DNA of 41,718 nt, taken from contig JAITLL010000043.1 of assembly GCA_031277915.1 (NCBI GenBank), forward strand, positions 1 through 41,718, read 5' to 3'. This document shows positions 7,237-14,504 of the stretch, piece by piece. This stretch comes from Acinetobacter sp. (lineage in GTDB: Bacteria; Pseudomonadota; Gammaproteobacteria; Pseudomonadales; Moraxellaceae). A program made the translations under genes and the position numbers. The notes beneath the pieces are model-generated. The model saw only the letters and a program-made list of their open reading frames with translations, did no database searches and had not been told where the DNA came from. Each line of letters starts with the position of its first letter. Position 1 is the stretch's first letter.

Positions 7237-7782
7237 ATGAATATTGAACAATATTTAGATGAACTTATAAAACGTGAAGGGGGATATGTGAACGACCCAA
7301 GTGATCATGGGCATGCCACTAAATTTGGTATTACACAAGCTGTTGCCCGTGCTTATGGATATCAAGGCAAGATGGAAAATTTATCTTTAGACGTGGCTAG
7401 AGATATTTATAAAAAGCAATATTGGTTTGAACCACGATTTGAGCAAGTTAATTTGATTAGTTCCCCCATAGCTGAAGAACTATTCGATACTGCTGTTAAT
7501 TGTGGTATTGGTTTTACAAAACCACTATTACAACGTGCTTTGAATTTGTTGAATAGACAAGGCAAAGAAGGTTGGGTTGATCTTGTTGTCGATGGTGAAT
7601 ATGGGCCAGCCACTTTAAATGCTTTATCCATGTATATTCAAAAACGCGGTAATGAAGGGGAAAAGGTGTTGGCACGACTTCTTAATATTATGCAAGGTCA
7701 GCACTATATTGAAATCACCGAGAAAAACTCAAATTACGAGCAATTTTTTTATGGATGGCTGGCGAAGCGAGTAAACTTATGA
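7237..7782 (+). CDS. Phage endolysin, GH108-type N-acetylmuramidase
   Basis: This 181-aa lysozyme-like protein hydrolyses peptidoglycan glycan strands. The N-terminal glycosyl hydrolase 108 domain shows KREGGYVNDP with catalytic Glu14, then DPSDHGHATKFGIT. A C-terminal peptidoglycan-binding type 3 region (LVVDGEYGPATLNAL onward) follows. It closely resembles my memory of A. baumannii phage endolysins such as PlyF307. The usual GG before ATK(Y/F)GIT is G25-H26 here. There is no signal peptide, so export would depend on the adjacent holin. GAGGA lies 8-9 nt before the ATG. No Rz/Rz1 spanin genes follow; a strong terminator does. Confidence 0.92.
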   Translation: MNIEQYLDELIKREGGYVNDPSDHGHATKFGITQAVARAYGYQGKMENLSLDVARDIYKKQYWFEPRFEQVNLISSPIAEELFDTAVNCGIGFTKPLLQRALNLLNRQGKEGWVDLVVDGEYGPATLNALSMYIQKRGNEGEKVLARLLNIMQGQHYIEITEKNSNYEQFFYGWLAKRVNL

Positions 7783-7856
7783 AAAAGCCAACTTGCTAAA
7801 ATTGTTTTAAGCATAAATGCGATGAAACGTTTAACAAGTTGGCTTTTTCTTTTTTA
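7782..7856 (+). terminator. Terminator after the endolysin
   Basis: AAAAAGCCAACTTG pairs with CAAGTTGGCTTTTT, a 14-bp stem with a roughly 39-nt loop, followed by further Ts. It closes the holin-endolysin transcript and faces the converging LysE-type gene. Confidence 0.85.
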
Positions 7857-7876
7857 ATAGGGTAGTGCTTAATGGA

Positions 7877-8494
7877 TTATTGAGTAATCAGTAAAATAGC
7901 AAGAAGAAAGAAAATACAACCACTCACTTTATTGAGTCTTGAAAAATTATTCCCTGCAAGCATTTTTTCCTTAAAAATTGAAGAAAAGTTGGCATAAAGT
8001 AAATGAATAAAAAAACCAATTAAGCAAAATGTTAAAGATAAAACAAGAAACTGGTTTAATATTTCTTTTTTAATATCAATGAACTGTGGAAAAAGTGCAA
8101 TAAAAAATACGATTGTTTTTGGATTAAGCAGTGAAGCAAGTAAACCCTGATAGAAAAGTTTTGATTTTCTTACTCCTTTTTTGTCATGTTCAGTTTCTAA
8201 TAAATCTTGAGTCGGAGATTTTTTGATAAAATTTTTATAGCCTAAATACATCAAGTAAAAGGCCCCGATAAATTTTAAGATGGTGAAAATGGTTGGATTA
8301 CTCGTAATAATAAGTCCTACACCACTCGCAGAAATCACTGCAATAATGAACATACCGATAATTAAACCGCTAATACCAAATAGAGCTGTACGTACTCCGT
8401 AATTGATTGAGTTCGTGACTGTAAATAAAACGCCTGGTCCTGGGCTTGATAAAGTAAGAAAAGCAATGGTTATAAAAACTAAAAGACCGTTCAC
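7877..8494 (-). CDS. LysE/RhtB-family exporter
   Basis: This 205-aa inner-membrane protein has about six TM segments and the family hallmark SSPGPGVLF at residues 17-25, plus the second conserved block LLNPKTIVFFIALFPQF. It starts with GTG, and AGGAAGT lies about 8 nt upstream on the minus strand. It probably exports amino acids or small metabolites; the substrate is unknown. It differs clearly from the homologue at 2110-2706, so the two are paralogues rather than a recent duplication. Confidence 0.88.
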   Translation of the reverse strand: MNGLLVFITIAFLTLSSPGPGVLFTVTNSINYGVRTALFGISGLIIGMFIIAVISASGVGLIITSNPTIFTILKFIGAFYLMYLGYKNFIKKSPTQDLLETEHDKKGVRKSKLFYQGLLASLLNPKTIVFFIALFPQFIDIKKEILNQFLVLSLTFCLIGFFIHLLYANFSSIFKEKMLAGNNFSRLNKVSGCIFFLLAILLITQ

Positions 8495-8995
8495 GTTGTT
8501 ACTTCCTGTTTATCATCAATATGTTAAATTGCATTCTTAGATTAAATCACAATAGTTAAATTGTATACAGACAAGTACGTATATTTGTAAAACAGTTAAG
8601 TTATTTTATAAACATCTATAAGCTGGTATTGATGTCATGATTATAGTCGATTTTCAGGAAAAAATTGTTTGTGAAAAATTGAAATATACTTAATTAATAT
8701 ATAGAAAATGATCTTTTTCTTCTTATTTTTATTTAAAAATCAATAAATTATTCTTGTTGGTGTGGGGCTATGTTTAGTGTGAATTTAATTATTTAAGATA
8801 TCGATTGCAATTCGTTAAGAAGCGTGTATAGTCAAGCGTAACTACAAAAATATTCATGTTCGCCTAAATCTCTCTTTCGCAGTTTTATTTATAATCCTCC
8901 GTGTATTTTTAGATATTTAAGTAAACGTATATTTTTTAGCTCAATTGGTTTATCCAATAATAAATGATAATTGTTTTAAAAGTTAGGATTAATTT
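8495..8995 (+). promoter_or_regulatory. Promoter and long 5' leader of the cold-shock gene
   Basis: This 500-bp spacer holds no ORF. TTGCAA (8805-8810) and TATAGT (8827-8832) with 16-bp spacing form a likely sigma-70 promoter. A start near 8839 would give a leader of about 157 nt, close to the 159-nt leader of E. coli cspA, which folds as an RNA thermosensor. The leader length and position are seen; thermosensing is an inference from the family. Confidence 0.55.
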
Positions 8996-9211
8996 ATGTC
9001 TAATACTACTGGTACAGTAAAGTGGTTTAACGAAACTAAAGGTTTTGGTTTTATTCAAACTGATGAAGGTAAAGATGTTTTTGCACATTTTTCTGAAATT
9101 CAAACACAAGGCTTTAAAGTTCTTTTAGAAGGCCAACGTGTTCAGTTTACTGTGACACAGGGTAAAAAAGGCCCACAAGCTTCGAATATCACAATTGTGA
9201 CGAATGCCTAA
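8996..9211 (+). CDS. Cold-shock protein, CspA family
   Basis: This 71-aa single cold-shock-domain protein has RNP1 KGFGFI (residues 15-20) and RNP2 VFAHF (27-31). These bind single-stranded RNA or DNA and melt secondary structure. The length matches the CspA family. AGGA precedes the ATG. It is monocistronic, with a long leader and its own terminator. Several Csp paralogues are usual per genome, so I assign no individual symbol. Confidence 0.95.
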   Translation: MSNTTGTVKWFNETKGFGFIQTDEGKDVFAHFSEIQTQGFKVLLEGQRVQFTVTQGKKGPQASNITIVTNA

Positions 9212-9291
9212 ACTTACATAATTTGATGATTTTATATGACTTCTTTAGAGCGAATTGCTCAAGTAAATGATCTAAAATTATCAGTGTAGTT

Positions 9292-9324
9292 AAAAAACCC
9301 ACTTCTTCCTTTGTGGGTTTTTTT
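9292..9324 (+). terminator. Intrinsic terminator of the cold-shock gene
   Basis: AAAAAACCCAC and GTGGGTTTTTTT pair around a 10-nt loop, about 80 bp past the stop. Confidence 0.88.
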
Positions 9325-9415
9325 ACATGAATAATCAAATAATTTGATTATTTGTTTTATATAATATAAAAACTAAATATATTCTGAATAAGTTAACTTA
9401 ATAATTGGTATAAAA

Positions 9416-9643
9416 ATGGATATTTGTATTGGCGGTATTTTAAACGGTAAAGTTAGAAAGAATAATGAGAATTGTTTTAGTACGGGAAATCCTCACTCAC
9501 ATGATATAATTGAATATCAAAAGCAATATTTCCATTTAAGCGGAAAACTTTTGTCATTTTGGGTTTGTAATGAGTTAAATTTTCAAGAAGCAGCACGTAT
9601 AGCTGAAAGTTTCTTGGAAAAAGAACAAGGATTTTTGAAGTAA
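9416..9643 (+). CDS. Hypothetical protein, 75 aa
   Basis: This small soluble protein starts MDICIGGILNGKVRKNN. A predicted beta-rich N-terminal two-thirds is followed by a C-terminal helix (FQEAARIAESFLEKEQ). No ribosome binding site is visible before the ATG. I do not recognise it. It stands alone between the cold-shock gene and the ProC-like gene. Confidence 0.5.
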   Translation: MDICIGGILNGKVRKNNENCFSTGNPHSHDIIEYQKQYFHLSGKLLSFWVCNELNFQEAARIAESFLEKEQGFLK

Positions 9644-9918
9644 ATATTAAATAAAGTAGTTTAGACATAATGAAGATTAAGCTCTTTCAAGTAAGAGATA
9701 AGCTAAAAATATTTTTAATTACATATTTTTAACACTTTGGACTAATTTGTTATCCCTAAAGTCATAAGTAAAGAGTAATCTAAGCTCAATGTATAGATTT
9801 GTTGTAAACTTAACATTTATAAAAATTTATTAAATTTTTATCCTATTAACAATGCATGACTTAAGTCATAAATAATATTTCTTTTTGTAGTATATCTAAG
9901 GGAAGGAAATACTTCTAA
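9644..9918. other. Intergenic region before the ProC-like gene
   Basis: AT-rich spacer without ORF or terminator. GGAAGGAAA near 9900 may act as a distant ribosome binding site for the next gene. Confidence 0.3.
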
Positions 9919-10734
9919 ATGTTGAATGTAAAACAACTGAATATTTGCTTTATTGGCAGCAGTAATCTGTCGTTAGCTTTAATTGGAGGCTTGGTTTTAA
10001 AAGGTTTCCAAAAAGAAAAAATTAATCTTATAGAGGAAATTAAGTTCGATAATAAAATTATTCTAAAGCAAAACCAGTATGAGGTGAAAAAGGCAGATAT
10101 TATTATTTTATTGCTAGACCCCAAAAATCTAAAAAACATACTTGTGCCATTAAAAAAGTGGCTAGTTGATAAAACTGTTGTCTCAATGATGGCTGGTATT
10201 AATATCAAACAATTAATGAATATTACTGGTTCAAAAAAAATTATAAGAATTATCTCTAATCCACCTGTATTAACTTATACCGGTACACATGTGCTAATTG
10301 GTTCAGAAAATTTAGAGCCAATAGATAAAGAAGCAATTGAGGAAATTTATTCGGCAACAGGGAAGACCTATTGGGCAAATTCAGAATCGGAAACTGATGC
10401 TATTATTGCTTTGTCTGGTTCAGGGCCAGCTTACTTTTTTTATATTCTCGACAGTATGGTAAAAACAGGGATTTCCATGGGGCTAGATAAGCAATTTGCT
10501 TTGGATTTGGCACTGCAAGCTGCTTCAGGTGCTGTGGAAATGGTTCGTAAAAGTAACGTTCAGCCAAGTGAGTTATGTGGAAAGGTAACATTGGCGAATG
10601 GAATTACAGAATCTGCATTAAGAATGTTTGAATTAGGAAATCTTTCTGACGATATTCGCCTGGCTTTAAAAGCGGCTTATCATCGTAGTAGGGAAATAAG
10701 TGCAGAAATTAATGCAGAAATTGCTAAACGCTAA
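9919..10734 (+). CDS. Divergent pyrroline-5-carboxylate reductase paralogue
   Basis: This 271-aa protein has the two-domain ProC fold: an N-terminal Rossmann domain and a C-terminal helical dimer domain with the strongly conserved ALSGSGPAYFFYILDSM. ProC reduces pyrroline-5-carboxylate to proline with NAD(P)H. Several normally conserved motifs are altered here. The dinucleotide loop reads FIGSSNLSLALIGGL instead of a GGGNM-type loop. The usual MPNTPA block reads ISNPPV. The usual VTSPGGTT reads VTLANGIT. These changes suggest a second, specialised or weakened paralogue rather than the housekeeping enzyme. It is a single gene with no biosynthetic neighbours. Confidence 0.8.
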   Translation: MLNVKQLNICFIGSSNLSLALIGGLVLKGFQKEKINLIEEIKFDNKIILKQNQYEVKKADIIILLLDPKNLKNILVPLKKWLVDKTVVSMMAGINIKQLMNITGSKKIIRIISNPPVLTYTGTHVLIGSENLEPIDKEAIEEIYSATGKTYWANSESETDAIIALSGSGPAYFFYILDSMVKTGISMGLDKQFALDLALQAASGAVEMVRKSNVQPSELCGKVTLANGITESALRMFELGNLSDDIRLALKAAYHRSREISAEINAEIAKR

Positions 10735-10895
10735 TTTAAAGTTGCTACTCAGTACCTTTCAATCTTGAGATCATTTCTATTTGAAAGGTACTTGCCTAAA
10801 CTATTATTTTAACCGTATGAGAGAAATAAACGTTCACTTACTCGTATCAGTGATAGCTACCTCCCTACTTAATTTTTTAATTTAAAAAATTTAAG

Positions 10896-11015
10896 TTATG
10901 GATTTTGCAAAAAATATTCCCAAATAATAAAGCCCAAACCGAACCCTAACATTGAGTAGAGAGTAATAATAAATAATACAAAACTAGCTTTATTTTTCTT
11001 TCTTAAAAAATTCAT
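10896..11015 (-). CDS. Small single-pass membrane protein, 39 aa
   Basis: This 39-codon frame begins MNFLRKKNKASFVLFIITLY, continues with a Gly-containing hydrophobic stretch (SMLGFGLGFIIWEYF) and ends LQNP. A positively charged N-terminus followed by about 25 hydrophobic residues predicts one helix with the N-terminus in the cytoplasm. GAGG lies 8 nt upstream of the ATG on the minus strand. The family is unknown. It has the size and shape of small membrane proteins that modify larger complexes, but no partner is nearby. Confidence 0.55.
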   Translation of the reverse strand: MNFLRKKNKASFVLFIITLYSMLGFGLGFIIWEYFLQNP

Positions 11016-11449
11016 GTTAGCTACCTCGTGTCTAGATAATGGCTATCATGAACAAATGTGATGTGTAATCATAGATACAGAGTTTTTTAAAAAAAATATA
11101 ACAGATAAGAAGACTGTTATAATTTACTCATTAATTAAGTTTTTCTTAAATTTTCAGGAAAGTAAGCAATAGTCATAATATGCTGTAGGATAATTAAAGT
11201 GATATTTATTTTTAAATTTTACTGATTTTTATATGCAAAATGATCGATATTCATAAAATATATTTTTTCAATTAATTAGAAATAACAAATTCAGTAGGTC
11301 GTAATCTTGATAAAGAATCTAGCTGAAAAATATAGGAATTTATTTATATATTGTGACGGGGAAGTTTGCCTAATTTAAAAGTTGATCTTTTGAGACTTAA
11401 ATTTTAGAGGATAAATTGCTACCCTTACGCTTGAAATTAAGGTGAGATT
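11016..11449. other. Intergenic region, 434 bp, with an inverted repeat
   Basis: This divergent spacer lies between the small membrane protein (leftward) and the secreted protein (rightward). Apart from TATAACAG-N9-CTGTTATA at 11097-11121, a possible operator or hairpin, I see no feature and no ORF. Confidence 0.35.
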
Positions 11450-11773
11450 ATGAAATTTATATTCCTCTTTATGAGCACTATCACACTTCCATGTTATGCG
11501 GCATCAGAAACAATGGAGGTTCACTATTGTCAGCTTGTGAAAAATGCTGCAAAAGGAGTGATGGATGCAAGACAGCATGAGGTGCCAGTGATTGAACTAC
11601 AAGAGATTGCCAGTCATCTTGAAGAAGTAGAGGCGAAGCAACTTTATCAAGAACTCATTGATACAGCATACTCTTCAAAATTAGTTGAAGATCCTTTAAT
11701 TAAGACAAAAGCTGTTGAAGACTTTCAGACGGTATGGCATGAAAAATGTTTAGCGAGAAGTTCTGTAAGCTAA
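11450..11773 (+). CDS. Hypothetical secreted protein, 107 aa
   Basis: The protein has a typical signal peptide (MKFIFLFMSTITLPCYAASE; likely cleavage after CYA). A mature region of about 90 residues follows, helical, with two remaining Cys residues (about 27 and 102) that could form a disulfide in the periplasm. AAGGTGAG precedes the ATG. It is monocistronic with its own terminator. The function is unknown. Confidence 0.65.
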   Translation: MKFIFLFMSTITLPCYAASETMEVHYCQLVKNAAKGVMDARQHEVPVIELQEIASHLEEVEAKQLYQELIDTAYSSKLVEDPLIKTKAVEDFQTVWHEKCLARSSVS

Positions 11774-11792
11774 GTTGTGTACATGTAAATGG

Positions 11793-11818
11793 AACCTACT
11801 TATGTAGTAGGTTTTTTT
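11793..11818 (+). terminator. Intrinsic terminator
   Basis: AACCTAC-ttatgta-GTAGGTT followed by a T-run, 20 bp beyond the secreted-protein gene. Confidence 0.85.
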
Positions 11819-12049
11819 AAAGTGATTAAAATAAATACTAGACTCCATGAGGTTCAAAGTAGCTTTAATTTTATGACATAATTATTAAAAATTTAGAATT
11901 AACAAAGTATTTACAACAGATTAAGTTATATAAAAGTTAAAAAGATTATTTCTAGAAAAAAATTGTATTTTATTTTTACTCTTAATTTAACCTTAAGGCT
12001 TGGGCTTTTAGATATCGGTTAATAAATACGTATGTTTGGAGAACATACA

Positions 12050-12814
12050 ATGATTAGTCATGAGAATTTATCTAGAACCTTGAGTAAAGTTCCAGAGGTT
12101 ACTTTACTGTTTTGGATTATCAAAATCGCTGCTACAACCTTAGGTGAGACTGCTGGAGATGCATTATCCATGTCCCTCAATTTGGGATATGTGATCAGTA
12201 CTGCAATTTTTGCAGTGATCTTTGCAGTATTTGTCGGGCTACAAATTAAAGCTAAAAACTATAATTCGTTTTTTTACTGGGCGACGATCATTGCTACTAC
12301 GACGCTAGGAACAACGATCGCCGATTTTGTTGACCGAACTTTAGGTGTGGGCTATGCAGGAGGAAGTTTAATATTACTTATATTATTAGGCCTCTCTCTG
12401 TTTGTTTGGTATTTAAGTTGTGGCACGATTTCGGTAAAAAGTATCCAATCTGCTAAAAGTGAAGTCTTTTATTGGTTAACCATTATGTTCTCTCAAACTT
12501 TAGGGACGGCATTAGGTGACTGGACGGCTGACACTCAAGGGTTAGGCTATACGAGCGCTGCTTTAATTTTTGGTACTTTATTGTTGGTGTTAGCAATCTG
12601 CTATTTTTATACCAAAATCTCAAGAACCTTATTATTCTGGTTGGCCTTTGTTCTTACTCGACCACTCGGGGCAGTTTTAGGTGATTTCCTCGATAAACCT
12701 ATTGCACATGGTGGATTAGATCTAAGCAGATTTAGTGCATCTTTTGTTTTGTTGGCTTTTATTGTGGTTTGTTTAATGGTCTTTAAACCTAAAGCAGCAC
12801 AAACATCTCATTAA
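12050..12814 (+). CDS. Eight-TM membrane protein made of four internal repeats (COG4705-like)
   Basis: The protein is built from four repeats of about 55 residues. Each has an aromatic-rich entry, a conserved T(x)LGxxxGD-type motif and usually a Gly-Tyr: LLFWIIKIAATTLGETAGD, FYWATIIATTTLGTTIAD, FYWLTIMFSQTLGTALGD and LLFWLAFVLTRPLGAVLGD. Each unit gives two TM segments. The pattern fits the uncharacterised COG4705 family as I remember it. The conserved acidic residue in each repeat, placed inside the membrane, suggests a transport or ion-binding path. The frame opens at 12032, but GGAG at 12038-12041 lies 8 nt before ATG 12050, so I use that start (254 aa). Confidence 0.75.
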   Translation: MISHENLSRTLSKVPEVTLLFWIIKIAATTLGETAGDALSMSLNLGYVISTAIFAVIFAVFVGLQIKAKNYNSFFYWATIIATTTLGTTIADFVDRTLGVGYAGGSLILLILLGLSLFVWYLSCGTISVKSIQSAKSEVFYWLTIMFSQTLGTALGDWTADTQGLGYTSAALIFGTLLLVLAICYFYTKISRTLLFWLAFVLTRPLGAVLGDFLDKPIAHGGLDLSRFSASFVLLAFIVVCLMVFKPKAAQTSH

Positions 12815-13125
12815 TTTTATAAATTGAGGATTGTTATTGTTTTTTCTAATTTATAGAGATATAGATAATATTCCTCAAAATTTTAATTATGAATAATTGG
12901 TTAATAATCTATGGTGAATTTTTAATATAACTTATTTTGTGGTTAAAAAATATAAAAAATAAAATTAAAAAAAAGTTAGAATTAAAATAGATGAATTTAG
13001 AGGCTTATATATATTTAAATTCATCTGATTCCATAATTAAATTACTTCTTAATGAGTGTTTTTATTAAGAAATAATACTTTTAATTAATAATGAAATTGA
13101 TTTAATAATTATTGGGAATTATATT
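12815..13125. other. Very AT-rich intergenic region
   Basis: These 310 bp consist mostly of A/T runs (for example around 12940-12990), without ORF, terminator hairpin or clear repeats. DNA of this kind often attracts H-NS-type silencers. It precedes the unusual 420-aa gene. Confidence 0.4.
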
Positions 13126-14388
13126 ATGATTAATAAAACTTTACCTCGAAATGCATTACCTTCATTTTTTAAAGATGTCGAAATTGTGGGTTCTGCACAG
13201 GATGATTTTCTAAAATATCAGTTAGATAATCAATCAACTGTATTGAAAGACACAAAAGATGAAATTGTACTTGGTATACAAAATACTCCACGGTTAGTTA
13301 CCTCTGATCGAGTAAAAAGCCTTTATGTAAATAATGATTTTAAAGCTATACAAAATCTACAAAAGGAGGCGCAAAAAGATATAGATCCCATTCATGAAAA
13401 TATTAAACTTCACAAAGAGAAAGCTTGGACACGCGTACGTGGAAAAGATGGAAAGGAATTTTATCTAAGCTATTCAAAAAAAGGCAGTATGTGGGTTTTC
13501 CCCGAAGAAATGCGTACCATGACTGACGCTGAAGGAAATGTCACATACCAGTGTGTTATGCAAATCGGTTCGTACACTGCAACTGGAAATATTGTAGGTA
13601 TACATTCTTACAATTTCAGCTATAAATCAATACTTCCTATTATGGCTATAGCACTTATTGTTGCTGTGGCATTGGCGGCTATTCTATTTCAAGCATTGGC
13701 ATTTGCTGTTACAGCTTTATCGTTAGTCTTAGCGACTGCTGCATCTGCTCTTGGTTTTGCTTCTTTTAGTTTTACAATCGGTCCTGTGGGTTTATTTGTT
13801 TTAGCCGCAACAGTTATTTTTATTATTGTCTTTATTGGGTTAATGGCATTATGGAATTTTATAAATAGGAAATATACGATTAGGTTGCAGGTTTATAATT
13901 GGGATAAAAATTATGACTGGAAAATTGTAGATGATTTTAAGTCGAACTCTATTACTCCAAGTACTAAGGATCCAATTTTAATTGATATTCCGAAATTTGA
14001 TCCAGAAGTAATTTATCCACCTGGTTTTGACCCAGTAGAACCTATTGATCAAATTTGTCATTATGCAGTTATTATTTGGGAAAATGATAATACCTTTTTA
14101 GAAGGATGTTCGATGGCATTAAGATTCAAAAGAGGAGATAATCCTAATTATGGATTTATGTGGGCTTTTTCATGTCCACGCTTTAAAGACAATCAACAAG
14201 CTGCTACAAATCAGTTAACTACAGCTAAAAATTATCGTGAAAAGGAAGTCAAATGGAATAAAGATCCTTTGGGATTTACAATCTATGCAGGTGATGATCA
14301 AAAATCAAATATTAAATTTGGTTTGTCAGCATTAAGTGGTGCAGATGATGACCTTTACACAATAAATATTAATATTTGTCCAACCTGA
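13126..14388 (+). CDS. Unrecognised 420-aa protein with central membrane block (possible pore-forming protein)
   Basis: No family is recognised. The N-terminal 160 residues are hydrophilic, without a signal peptide, and include a beta-like stretch (GKEFYLSYSKKGSMWVFPEE). Residues about 167-250 form three long hydrophobic segments rich in Ala, Val and Ile. From there to the end the protein is soluble and predicted beta-rich, with a Pro/Asp-rich linker (DIPKFDPEVIYPPGFDPVEP) and a block ending in SCPRFKDNQ. A hydrophobic hairpin between two soluble domains, with no signal peptide, recalls membrane-inserting toxins. The C-terminal block loosely recalls actinoporin-like folds, but this is inference only. 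It stands alone with its own terminator. GGGAAT before the ATG is a weak ribosome binding site. Confidence 0.6.
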   Translation: MINKTLPRNALPSFFKDVEIVGSAQDDFLKYQLDNQSTVLKDTKDEIVLGIQNTPRLVTSDRVKSLYVNNDFKAIQNLQKEAQKDIDPIHENIKLHKEKAWTRVRGKDGKEFYLSYSKKGSMWVFPEEMRTMTDAEGNVTYQCVMQIGSYTATGNIVGIHSYNFSYKSILPIMAIALIVAVALAAILFQALAFAVTALSLVLATAASALGFASFSFTIGPVGLFVLAATVIFIIVFIGLMALWNFINRKYTIRLQVYNWDKNYDWKIVDDFKSNSITPSTKDPILIDIPKFDPEVIYPPGFDPVEPIDQICHYAVIIWENDNTFLEGCSMALRFKRGDNPNYGFMWAFSCPRFKDNQQAATNQLTTAKNYREKEVKWNKDPLGFTIYAGDDQKSNIKFGLSALSGADDDLYTININICPT

Positions 14389-14445
14389 GATAGTTATTAT
14401 CAATATTTAAATAATTAAATTTTTTAATCACTCTAATAATATAGA

Positions 14446-14479
14446 GGCCACATTACTCTGTTGGGTGATGTGGTTTTTT
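14446..14479 (+). terminator. Intrinsic terminator
   Basis: GCCACATtAC...GTgATGTGGTTTTTT: CCACAT pairs with ATGTGG, with six T on the plus strand. It lies between the 420-aa gene and the converging MFS gene. Confidence 0.75.
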
Positions 14480-14504
14480 ATTTGAGGCTAGATTTGATCG
14501 AAAT

